Shown here piece by piece: positions 1 to 5,511 of a DNA stretch of 7,640 nucleotides. The translations under genes were made by a program, and so were the position numbers. The stretch spans positions 1 to 7,640 of the forward strand of contig VXPJ01000113.1 in NCBI GenBank assembly GCA_009839635.1, read 5' to 3'. This stretch comes from Pseudomonadota bacterium. GTDB taxonomy: Bacteria > Pseudomonadota > Gammaproteobacteria > UBA4575. Below the pieces are notes generated by a model. That model was not told the origin of the DNA and did not search any database. It saw nothing but the letters and a program-made list of their open reading frames with translations. Position 1 is the stretch's first letter; every line of letters begins with the position of its first letter.

Positions 1-402
1 GATTCAGCGGGATTTGCCATTCATAACTATGAGGACCGCTCCGCCACCGAGATCGCGACCCATGATCAGTTGCACCTGGCCTATTTCGATCATGAGCTCA
101 TGAATCGCCGGCAGGAAGCCAACATCACGGCAGATTCGGTGCTGAATAATTTCCAGGAAAGATTTTCTGCGCTAGAAGAACAAAAAACGATAGACGAAGC
201 AGCCCGCTGCATGAGTTGTGGCATGTGCTTCGAATGTGACAACTGCGTGGTGTACTGCCCCGAAGATGCCATTTTCCGGGTCAAGAAAGACCAGCGTGCG
301 ATGGGCCGTTATGTCGACACCGATTACGACAAATGCGTGGGCTGTCATATCTGTGCCGAAGTCTGCCCGAGCGGTTACATCAAGATGGGATTGCACTACT
401 AG
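1..402 (+). CDS. dsrL: DsrL-type iron-sulfur flavoprotein, C-terminal part (5' end outside window)
   Basis: The frame is open from base 1 and gives the last 133 residues of a larger protein. Ten cysteines are visible. C76, C79, C82 and C86-Pro, and then C112, C115, C118 and C122-Pro, form two classic ferredoxin-type 4Fe-4S motifs. C70 and C73 lie just before them, as in the linker of GltD/DsrL-type flavoproteins. The phrases CFECDNC, MGRYVDTDY and CVGCHICAEVCPSGYI match what I remember of the DsrL C-terminus. DsrL is a cytoplasmic NAD(P)H-linked FAD protein that works with reverse dissimilatory sulfite reductase (DsrAB) in sulfur oxidation. The FAD and NAD(P) domains would lie upstream of the window. 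dsrJ often follows dsrL in complete dsr operons, but here a convergent gene follows, so this transcript probably ends here. A related glutamate-synthase-like ferredoxin oxidoreductase is the main alternative. Confidence 0.8.
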   Translation, partial: DSAGFAIHNYEDRSATEIATHDQLHLAYFDHELMNRRQEANITADSVLNNFQERFSALEEQKTIDEAARCMSCGMCFECDNCVVYCPEDAIFRVKKDQRAMGRYVDTDYDKCVGCHICAEVCPSGYIKMGLHY

Positions 403-404
403 CC

Positions 405-426
405 GCAGCCATTCAGAAATGGCTGC
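405..426. terminator. Stem-loop between convergent genes, possible bidirectional terminator
   Basis: GCAGCCATT (405-413) and AATGGCTGC (418-426) form a perfect 9-bp stem around the 4-nt loop CAGA. It begins two bases after the dsrL stop codon and lies about 30 bases beyond the stop of the convergent DsrC-like gene. Neither strand has a clear T-run after the stem, so intrinsic termination may be weak. It could instead be a 3'-end stabilising hairpin. Confidence 0.45.
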
Positions 427-457
427 TTGCAAGGCTGGCTGGCAGCAACAGGTAGTC

Positions 458-796
458 TTAGGCTACGCTTCCGAACCCTTTATCCACAGCACCCGTAGGC
501 ACATGCAGGCCTGCGATTCTACAACCTTGGGCCACAGGTCCGCCTGGAAACAGGTCGTAGAGGTATTTCATGCCCCCTTTGTAGTGGAACTTCTCCTCCA
601 GCGCATCATGCAGTTCACGCATGTTTATCATATTGATGTCGTGTTTTGAGTAGTACTCTTGCAGAGCATGCAGCATTTCAAAATGATCATCCGTCAAGGT
701 AATTCCTTCCTCGACAGCAGCTTTTCTTGCATCTTCATCGGACCAGTCGTCTGACATGAAAAAACGCTCGTAGTTACCCGCTTTCGGGACTGTCAT
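458..796 (-). CDS. DsrC/TusE-family sulfur-relay-like protein lacking the penultimate cysteine
   Basis: This is a 112-residue cytoplasmic protein of typical DsrC length. The family signature is clear: DDWSDEDAR near residues 16-24, a helical middle, and GGMKYLYDLFPGGPVAQGC at 74-92. DsrC carries sulfur on two conserved cysteines at the C-terminus, 11 residues apart. TusE keeps only the outer one. Here the inner cysteine is present (Cys92), but the outer position is Ala103 (codon GCT at 490-488). A tail of sequence VDKGFGSVA follows the position where DsrC normally ends with Cys-Val. It therefore should not form the DsrC trisulfide or pass on persulfide in the usual way. A regulatory or partner-binding role is an inference, because DsrC-like proteins without the reactive cysteine (RspA type) are known. 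The ATG start is set by an excellent ribosome binding site 6 nt upstream. The gene is monocistronic and convergent with dsrL. Confidence 0.85.
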   Translation of the reverse strand: MTVPKAGNYERFFMSDDWSDEDARKAAVEEGITLTDDHFEMLHALQEYYSKHDINMINMRELHDALEEKFHYKGGMKYLYDLFPGGPVAQGCRIAGLHVPTGAVDKGFGSVA

Positions 797-802
797 GAGA
801 CT

Positions 803-812
803 TCACCTCCTT
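803..812 (-). promoter_or_regulatory. Ribosome binding site of the DsrC-like gene
   Basis: On the minus strand AAGGAGGTGA lies 6 nt before the ATG. It is a nearly complete anti-16S match, much stronger than the sites of the other genes here, so high translation is expected. It fixes the start at 796. Confidence 0.85.
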
Positions 813-840
813 GAAGAATTCAACAGTTTCTTGTGCTTGA

Positions 841-849
841 ATTATACCA
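841..849 (-). promoter_or_regulatory. Extended -10 promoter of the DsrC-like gene
   Basis: The minus strand reads TGGTATAAT, a consensus TATAAT with the TGn extension. No good -35 hexamer is found 16-18 nt upstream, as is usual for extended -10 promoters. Transcription would start near 834, giving a leader of about 38 nt. Apart from this promoter, the 190-base gap at 797-986 shows no supported gene. Confidence 0.6.
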
Positions 850-986
850 TGCCCGGTGCCATCCGTGAGGACTCCTGAGCCACCTTTAGCTTATCAAAGC
901 AGGTGTCTTGTGTTGGGTAACCCCGTGCATGTGCAATTGGCAACGCAGCTTCTATCCATGCCTCTGGAAAGGTACAGCGCGCCAAG

Positions 987-1457
987 TCAGCCCAACATCT
1001 TCTCCATTCTTTCGTGATGCACCGATGAAAGCTCGCTCTTGCAGGCACCGCATGTGACATAGCCGTTCTTCTTGTAAAATTCCACCGCACTTTCGCGCGC
1101 GTTCAGCCAGCAAACCCTTACTTGATGGTCGTGTGCGAACTGTTCAAGTTTTCTGAGAATTGAACGACCGATACCCTTGTGCCAGTAATCTGGATGTACC
1201 GCCATATAGCGTATTCTTGCCGTACCGTCGGTCTCCATGTGCAATCTGCCCACCCCTATGATGGACTGCTCGTCGTAGGCCGCAATATGGAATGCCGTAT
1301 CCTCCAGCGAGTCCCTTTCGCTGCCACGGGGCAGGCCCAATGGCTCGCGCAGTTGGACCCATCGGAACGAAAAGTATTCTTCAAATTCCTCGGGGGCGAG
1401 CGGCGGTCTATACCGAATCAAGTGATCCTCATGCAAACACAACCCAGGTCGTGGCAA
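987..1457 (-). CDS. GNAT-family N-acetyltransferase
   Basis: A 156-residue protein covering one complete GNAT fold. The acetyl-CoA pyrophosphate-binding loop is HKGIGRSI (93-100), after the beta strand RIRYMAVHPDYW (81-92). The C-terminal motif VEFYKKNGYV (125-134) carries the usual Tyr. The N-terminal half, with FRWVQLREPLG and a RLHMETDGTARI strand, resembles the ElaA/YjcF-like group, but the substrate cannot be told. It should transfer acetyl from acetyl-CoA to an amine on a small molecule or protein. The start is TTG (1457), backed by AAGGAG 9 nt upstream. This makes the gene overlap the end of the upstream dioxygenase gene by 29 nt, which suggests translational coupling. A later TTG at 1421 after GAGG is the alternative start. 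It is the last gene of the three-gene minus-strand operon. Confidence 0.85.
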   Translation of the reverse strand: MPRPGLCLHEDHLIRYRPPLAPEEFEEYFSFRWVQLREPLGLPRGSERDSLEDTAFHIAAYDEQSIIGVGRLHMETDGTARIRYMAVHPDYWHKGIGRSILRKLEQFAHDHQVRVCWLNARESAVEFYKKNGYVTCGACKSELSSVHHERMEKMLG

Positions 1458-2046
1458 TGTATTTCACTCCTTGCTCTAGCAGGATACCCCGGTGCTCATG
1501 CGTCCAGAATGGCGGGAACAATATCAGTTTCCCGGCTTCGGGCCTGACCTTCACTCCCTGAAACAAAAATTCCGTTTCTCCACCCGGTCCTGCGACATCG
1601 TTCAGGTACCAGATCGCCACCAGCTGGCGGTGGCTGAAGTCATGGCTGCCACCATCGACGTGCCAGTGATAATACTCGCCTGCCCGGGTTCTCTGTATGC
1701 CATATCCCATATCCTTGAAAGGACCCTTGAAAAAGGGATAGCTTTCACGAAATTCCCGGATTGCCAGACCCAGTGACCGGAAAAAGGCTCGGTCCGTATC
1801 TTTCCAGTGCGCCTTGCCGCTTATGACAAGGTCCGTGGATTTCTTGATGCTCGAGTCCTTGTCGGCAAGCTGGCCGATACGCCCTTCATACTGTTCTTCT
1901 GTGGCCTTCTCAAAGTGCTGGATGACCTCGGCGCAGAACGCTGCAGGAAGGGATCCGGGTTGTTCGAAAATAAAGCTGCCAGGCTTGACTTCGCGGATGG
2001 TTTGAAGGGGCTGTTCGGCCCTGCGATCTGCGCGACCCTGAATCAT
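1429..2046 (-). CDS. 2-oxoglutarate/Fe(II)-dependent dioxygenase, prolyl 4-hydroxylase-like
   Basis: A 205-residue soluble protein with the double-stranded beta-helix signature of the 2OG-Fe(II) oxygenase superfamily. The iron ligands are visible as H129 and D131 in YHWHVDGG, and H185 in THEHRG. Lys195 in GVKYIATTW sits 10 residues after H185, where the family places the basic residue that binds the 2-oxoglutarate carboxylate. The strand RQLVAIWYLND (140-150) and GGETEFLF (156-162) are typical of prolyl hydroxylase-like members. All active-site residues are present, so an active hydroxylase is expected. The substrate, protein or small molecule, is unknown. ATG at 2046 is preferred over TTG at 2052. 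It lies 2 nt after the upstream gene's TGA, without a clear ribosome binding site, so translation is probably coupled. Confidence 0.88.
   Translation of the reverse strand: MIQGRADRRAEQPLQTIREVKPGSFIFEQPGSLPAAFCAEVIQHFEKATEEQYEGRIGQLADKDSSIKKSTDLVISGKAHWKDTDRAFFRSLGLAIREFRESYPFFKGPFKDMGYGIQRTRAGEYYHWHVDGGSHDFSHRQLVAIWYLNDVAGPGGETEFLFQGVKVRPEAGKLILFPPFWTHEHRGILLEQGVKYIATTWVVFA
1467..1472 (-). promoter_or_regulatory. Ribosome binding site supporting the TTG start of the GNAT gene
   Basis: The minus strand has AAGGAG 9 nt before TTG at 1457. It lies inside the 3' end of the dioxygenase coding region. It favours the overlapping TTG start over the inner TTG at 1421. Confidence 0.5.
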
Positions 2047-2048
2047 GG

Positions 2049-3092
2049 TCAAAGAGGGTTTTCTGCGACAATTTTTTCCAGCTTGGACAAGCTCACATCA
2101 TCCTGTTTTTCATAGCATGCAAGCATGTCGCTTGCCACTGACGACCAGTGGCGCACACCTGTTGCAACCAGCTTCTTCAATGGTTGCAGATTGTCTGTAT
2201 CTACCCAGACCTGATAGGCCTTCTGAAAGCCGGGAAACAATTCCTTGCGCATGGCCGTGAGATTGGCAGCATAGAAATGCAACGAGGCGGGGTTGTAGTT
2301 TTCAATCAGCCCCGGCAAGGTCGAAAAGCAGTCCGCAAGCAGGTCCTTGACAGCCCTGGCCATGATTTCTGCCCTGGAGCGTGGCAGATTCATGACCATT
2401 TCGCGCCAGCCATCCCCCAGCTCCTTGGAAGCAATAAACTCGCCGATTTCATGCAGGGTGACGGCTTCGAGCTCGTTTTCTGTCATTCGATCCAACGCGT
2501 ACGAAACACCTTTGTCAAACTCATAAAACGATAATGCCTTTGCCATGGCATTTTTATTTTTGTGCCACTGCCACTCCTGGTATTTCTCCCATAACAGCCA
2601 GCTCAGTGATTCCCTGCGAATGAAGACGTTTTTGCCCTGGGTCATGGCCGGCGGGGCGGTAAGGTCCCTTGCACATTCGTCGGCAGAAACATACATCGTG
2701 AAATCGCTATAGACCTCTCTTGATTCAAGCCGTGCCAGAAAGAAATTCGGTGTTGCACGAAGACCGATACCCCCACTGTATACATAACGCTTGGGCAGCA
2801 GCGCCGCGTTGATGTTTTCGGTGTCAAACGGGTCAAATTCCTTGCCGTCAATCTGCAGCGGCAAAAAGTTCTCCTCTTCAAGGGTCTCCCACAGATGTTC
2901 GCGATCCTGTACCCAGTCTCCCACTTCCTCTTTGGGCAGGGCCTCATCGAACGTGTAGCCATTTTCCCAGCGAAAGTACTCACGCATCTTCAACAGATAG
3001 ACACATAACGTATAGTTGGCGGCGTTGCGTGCATCTGAAATGTCACAGTTCTTCTGCACGGTCGCACAAAGAAGTTCGGCTTGGTTGGTCAT
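2049..3092 (-). CDS. Conserved-looking soluble protein of unknown function, DsrS candidate
   Basis: A 347-residue protein (about 40 kDa) with no signal peptide or membrane segment. I do not recognise a named domain. Visible features are a charged, Trp-rich N-terminal half (RENEYF-type helices around residues 36-70, DPFDTENINAALLPKRYVY near 87-106) and a helical C-terminal half. The latter holds TLHEIGEFIASKELGD (about 213-228) and repeated Leu/Ala-rich helices. Allochromatium vinosum DsrS, from memory, is a conserved cytoplasmic protein of about 41 kDa that affects expression of dsr genes. The size, lack of known domains and nearness to dsrL and a DsrC homologue make DsrS the best guess. I cannot confirm identity without alignment. 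It leads the operon with the dioxygenase and GNAT genes. ATG at 3092 is chosen over GTG at 3098, because the -10 box abuts GTG. Confidence 0.7.
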   Translation of the reverse strand: MTNQAELLCATVQKNCDISDARNAANYTLCVYLLKMREYFRWENGYTFDEALPKEEVGDWVQDREHLWETLEEENFLPLQIDGKEFDPFDTENINAALLPKRYVYSGGIGLRATPNFFLARLESREVYSDFTMYVSADECARDLTAPPAMTQGKNVFIRRESLSWLLWEKYQEWQWHKNKNAMAKALSFYEFDKGVSYALDRMTENELEAVTLHEIGEFIASKELGDGWREMVMNLPRSRAEIMARAVKDLLADCFSTLPGLIENYNPASLHFYAANLTAMRKELFPGFQKAYQVWVDTDNLQPLKKLVATGVRHWSSVASDMLACYEKQDDVSLSKLEKIVAENPL

Positions 3093-3120
3093 GGGCACAT
3101 TATACGCCGAGTTATATTAT
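3092..3120 (+). promoter_or_regulatory. Divergent promoter candidate for the gene at 3166
   Basis: TGGGCA (3092-3097, four of six matches to the -35 consensus) is followed after 17 nt by TATTAT (3115-3120, five of six). Start of transcription would be near 3127. The -35 hexamer lies on the first codon of the opposing operon and the two promoters overlap, so they may compete for RNA polymerase. Confidence 0.35.
3099..3104 (-). promoter_or_regulatory. -10 box immediately before the three-gene operon
   Basis: The minus strand reads TATAAT, ending six bases before the ATG at 3092. With usual spacing, the first transcribed base would be the A of the ATG, so the mRNA would be leaderless. No ribosome binding site is visible. 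A second candidate, TTGTCT (3138-3133), 16 nt, TATAAC (3116-3111), would give a leader of about 12 nt. Either way the leader is very short. Confidence 0.45.
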
Positions 3121-3165
3121 GATCGGAAAAGAAGACAAAGCTGACCAGCAAGGTGCTTGAAAACA

Positions 3166-3780
3166 GTGGCTAGACTGAAGACCAAATGGAACCTGCAGGA
3201 ACGACAACGCAGTCCCGAAGACATAGCAAGTGTGATTGCCTTCAATCTTTGGGTGCTGGCGGCGGATTCGTGCCTGTTCCTGGAAAACGAGGGGTTTGAG
3301 ACCCGGTCGCAGTCTCAGCGGCTTGACGTAATCGCGGAATTTGCAGCCTTCGGCGCCCATGTTGCGGACCGGATGGTGTTCGACACTATGACAGCCTCGG
3401 AACGGGAATTGTTTATCAACTCGCTGGGGCAGTATCTTGCAAACACCATGCAGACCAACCGTGAGGAGGCCGGTGGCGCCGGAAACTACCGCAAGGATTT
3501 CATCGACCTCTTGAACCAAAGGATGGATGAGTTTTGTCAGTGCAGTTATTCAGAAGAGCACGGGCCCGGGTTTCCCATGCGACGACTGGCAGCCAATCAC
3601 GTGCAGGCGGTCATGGGTGAAAAGGACAACAAGTGGATCCCAGACTACGTAATCGATTCTGAAATTCCAAAACTGTTGCTGGGCTTGAAAAAAGTCTTCA
3701 GGGGTCAGAAAGCTTCGTTGGATGAGGCAGAATTCTCTCCGCCTCCGATCCCGGAGTCCGGTGTCTGGGGGGAGGAGTGA
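3166..3780 (+). CDS. Hypothetical protein, probably all-helical and cytoplasmic
   Basis: A 204-residue protein from GTG at 3166. TTG at 3157 would add three residues, but AAGG (3150-3153) is too close to it, while it sits at a long 12 nt from the GTG. I do not recognise a family. The sequence looks like a compact helical bundle: SPEDIASVIAFNLWVLAADS, then a stretch holding EFAAFGAHVADRM, then ELFINSLGQYLANTM, then DFIDLLNQRMDEFC. A Cys pair (CQC) follows that last helix, and DNKWIPDYVID comes next. The last 25 residues are acidic and proline-rich, likely disordered. It has no signal peptide or membrane segment. It is transcribed away from the DsrS-like operon through a shared 65-75-base region and converges on the gene at 3890. 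Ordered codon use, clear amphipathic helices and the divergent setting support a real gene. Confidence 0.75.
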   Translation: MARLKTKWNLQERQRSPEDIASVIAFNLWVLAADSCLFLENEGFETRSQSQRLDVIAEFAAFGAHVADRMVFDTMTASERELFINSLGQYLANTMQTNREEAGGAGNYRKDFIDLLNQRMDEFCQCSYSEEHGPGFPMRRLAANHVQAVMGEKDNKWIPDYVIDSEIPKLLLGLKKVFRGQKASLDEAEFSPPPIPESGVWGEE

Positions 3781-3889
3781 GTGCCTCAGGGCGTCTCGGC
3801 AGAAAATCCGACAGACTGCATCAGGGGCATGAGCCTCGCTTCTGCCTGCGAATCGCCTGCCGGGGTTACGGTAATCAAAAGTGTGGTCG

Positions 3890-4081
3890 CTACTTCCATT
3901 TTTCGAAGTTGTCGGTATTTTTCTCCTGGCCGTCCTCATACCCTGCCGTATAGGCTTCAGTAACCCTTTGTTCTTCACGTTCGGGATGCCCAAGGTAGCC
4001 GCCTTGCCAACCTAGTACATATTCCGGGTCCACACCCGCAGATTCCATTTTGGTCACTGTATCTCTGTATAGCTGGTCCAT
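3890..4081 (-). CDS. Small hypothetical protein (63 aa) coupled to the TrpD-like gene
   Basis: A small, soluble, acidic protein that I cannot assign. Its central part holds GWQGGYLGHPEREEQ (24-38) and AYTAGYEDGQEKNTDNF (43-59), two similar aromatic-Gly segments of the form aromatic-x-x-G-aromatic-x-x-G. This pattern recalls ribosome modulation factor-like small proteins, but the resemblance is short and may be chance. It is a real gene by context: AAGGAGA lies 4 nt before the ATG, inside a 14-nt gap after the TAG stop of the TrpD-like gene, so the two are cotranscribed. No cysteines are present, so it is not a redox or metal-cysteine protein. The 109 bases downstream hold only a weak long-loop inverted repeat. 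Confidence 0.78.
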   Translation of the reverse strand: MDQLYRDTVTKMESAGVDPEYVLGWQGGYLGHPEREEQRVTEAYTAGYEDGQEKNTDNFEKWK

Positions 4082-4085
4082 GTTT

Positions 4086-4092
4086 TCTCCTT
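4086..4092 (-). promoter_or_regulatory. Ribosome binding site of the 63-aa gene
   Basis: The minus strand has AAGGAGA 4 nt before the ATG at 4081, filling the gap to the TrpD-like stop codon. It supports this short reading frame as translated. Confidence 0.7.
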
Positions 4093-4095
4093 AGT

Positions 4096-5232
4096 CTACT
4101 GTAATTTGTTTTTCTGGAAATGTGTGTATGCCTTGCCTGAACCGATCACAGCCCGAACTCTCTCAGCAGCACTCTCAAGGTTTTTCTCAATGCCAAGATG
4201 CACGAGCATGATTGCCCCAGAATAAACCAGGCTGTCACACCCGGGACCCGCTTCTCCCTGCAATGCAGACAGCCCCACATGTGCCGCCTCATGGGCAAGC
4301 TGGTCGACGTCAAATTTTGCCGCCGTGTCGTCTCTGGCGACTTTGGAAGGTTCCAGTTCCGGCAAAGGCACGGCGCGGACATCCTGATCGATACCTGCCT
4401 GCTGCGGTTCAATTTCCACTTCGGTCAATGGCCCATCATTTCGAAACTCAAAATACTTTGAGGGCTGCTTCAGGGAAGGCGTCACCCCTCCCTCTACCCC
4501 GCGCACGAATACCGAAGACTCGAAACCGGACAGCCGTGCCAAGTGTTCATATACAGGCGGATAAGGCTTGTGTACATAGCCGGTCATCAGATGCGTGCCG
4601 AGCTTTCCTCGCACGGGCCCGATCAATACTTCTACCGTGGTGATCACCGGCCTTTTTACGATCTGGGTGCGCAAGGCAATCAGGTTGTGCAATGCCGGGC
4701 AGATCTGGCGCTGATCAATATAAGACCACCCCACCTCCTCGCGGTTGATCTGCTGTACTCCCTGCTGCACGGTCAAATCGACGTTGATGCCTGCAGCACG
4801 CAATATCTTCCTGTGGGTGGCTCCATACTTGGGCCCCACGGCCTCCGCCCCATGCGAAACCGCCCGCACTCCACAAGCGGCCAGCACGGCCGGCAGGAAG
4901 GGGGAAACCGGCAAGCCGCGTGTGTATCCATCATAGGGGTCGGCAATGTCCACAATGTGGTCCGCATCCGCCGTCACGATGTTCGAGACGTCTATAATTG
5001 CCTGCAGGCAACCTCCGTTCTCATCCAGTGTCTCTCGCTTCATTCGCAGGGCAATCAAAAAGATTCCTGCCTGAACTGGATCCGCTGCGCCACTCAGGAT
5101 ATGGCCCATGGCGTCTCGAGCCTCCTCAAAAGAGATGTCTTTGCTGTATTCAGGCCCCGTCGCTACCCGCTGAATGTAGGAGCGCATGGCGAACTTCGCA
5201 TCCGGGTTTATCGGTTGTTCTTTTCTTGACAT
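4096..5232 (-). CDS. TrpD-like glycosyltransferase family 3 / phosphoribosyltransferase-fold protein
   Basis: A 378-residue protein from ATG 5232. It has the layout of the anthranilate phosphoribosyltransferase/nucleoside phosphorylase fold. The N-terminal helical domain (about 33-85) includes SFEEARDAMGHILSGAADP and QAGIFLIALRMKRETLDE. A large alpha/beta domain follows, with SHGAEAVGPKYGATHRKIL (126-144), CPALHNLIALR (178-188) and a TrpD-like end with SGAIMLVHLG and IGSGKAYTHF. Real TrpD has a GTGGDG loop that holds phosphoribosyl diphosphate. Here that place reads DIADPYDGYTRG (95-106), so tryptophan biosynthesis is unlikely. It resembles YbiB-type paralogues of unknown role. No other trp gene is nearby. 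The frame stays open to an ATG at 5370 (46 more residues), but those look non-family and lie upstream of a good promoter, so 5232 is preferred. Purine-rich GTGGAAG directly abuts this ATG. Confidence 0.82.
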   Translation of the reverse strand: MSRKEQPINPDAKFAMRSYIQRVATGPEYSKDISFEEARDAMGHILSGAADPVQAGIFLIALRMKRETLDENGGCLQAIIDVSNIVTADADHIVDIADPYDGYTRGLPVSPFLPAVLAACGVRAVSHGAEAVGPKYGATHRKILRAAGINVDLTVQQGVQQINREEVGWSYIDQRQICPALHNLIALRTQIVKRPVITTVEVLIGPVRGKLGTHLMTGYVHKPYPPVYEHLARLSGFESSVFVRGVEGGVTPSLKQPSKYFEFRNDGPLTEVEIEPQQAGIDQDVRAVPLPELEPSKVARDDTAAKFDVDQLAHEAAHVGLSALQGEAGPGCDSLVYSGAIMLVHLGIEKNLESAAERVRAVIGSGKAYTHFQKNKLQ

Positions 5233-5298
5233 CTTCCACAGGGCCGCTTCAAGCGTGACAGGGCAGGATATAAAATGCCGCAATCTCCCTAATATACC

Positions 5299-5328
5299 CC
5301 TATAGAGAGAACCTGCTTGGGCTGTTAA
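5299..5328 (-). promoter_or_regulatory. Promoter candidate for the TrpD-like operon
   Basis: On the minus strand TTAACA (5328-5323, five of six matches) is followed after 18 nt by TATAGG (5304-5299, four of six). Transcription would begin near 5292, giving a leader of about 60 nt before ATG 5232. This position argues against the longer start at 5370. The gap 5233-5511 otherwise holds nothing clear beyond the start region of the divergent Sel1 gene. Confidence 0.45.
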
Positions 5329-5502
5329 CGCCCTGATGTCTTGACAGACACGCGAATGCGCTTTCTTCATTCGTCCCAGAGTAATACACCAGCGCGGGAT
5401 CAGCGCATCGGGATACCCTGGTATTCCATCGGGCTATTCGTCCGGTTTCGAATATTCGCGTATCATAAGGATCACAAGTCAATCCCGATGACTGTCCTGC
5501 TT

Positions 5503-5506
5503 GGAG
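5503..5506 (+). promoter_or_regulatory. Ribosome binding site deciding the Sel1 gene start
   Basis: GGAG lies 5 nt before the ATG at 5512. Earlier in-frame starts (5341, 5356, 5488) have no comparable site and would add a stretch without Sel1 character. Confidence 0.6.
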
Positions 5507-5511
5507 ATGAC

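Noticed and set aside
90..103. Perfect 14-bp palindrome TCATGAGCTCATGA
   Set aside because: It lies within dsrL coding sequence with no partner copies in the window, and most likely arises from the codons for HELM.
842..1090. 82-residue minus-strand reading frame that overlaps the GNAT gene end and fills the following gap
   Set aside because: Its first half is the GNAT gene read in another frame, and its stop lies inside the -10 box of the DsrC-like gene. The tail (GYPTQDTCFDKLKVAQ) looks somewhat protein-like, but the GNAT fold is already complete without it and there is no start signal of its own.
3798..3846. Inverted repeat GGCAGAA / TTCTGCC between the convergent genes at 3780 and 3890
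   Set aside because: The stem is only 7 bp with a loop of about 35 nt and no T-run on either strand, too weak to call a terminator.
3781..3963. 60-residue plus-strand reading frame just after the hypothetical gene
   Set aside because: Much of it is the antisense of the 63-residue gene, which has a good ribosome binding site. This frame has none and shows no recognisable features.
4543..5229. 228-residue plus-strand reading frame opposite the TrpD-like gene
   Set aside because: It is an antisense shadow of a clearly recognisable protein family. Its translation is low in structure and shows no known motif.
5233..5370. 46-residue N-terminal extension of the TrpD-like protein from ATG 5370
   Set aside because: The extension lacks family character, has no ribosome binding site, and lies upstream of the best promoter candidate.
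5341..5511. 57-residue N-terminal extension of the Sel1 protein from earlier in-frame starts
   Set aside because: There is no ribosome binding site at those starts and the residues do not resemble Sel1 repeats or a signal peptide. GGAG upstream of 5512 decides the start.
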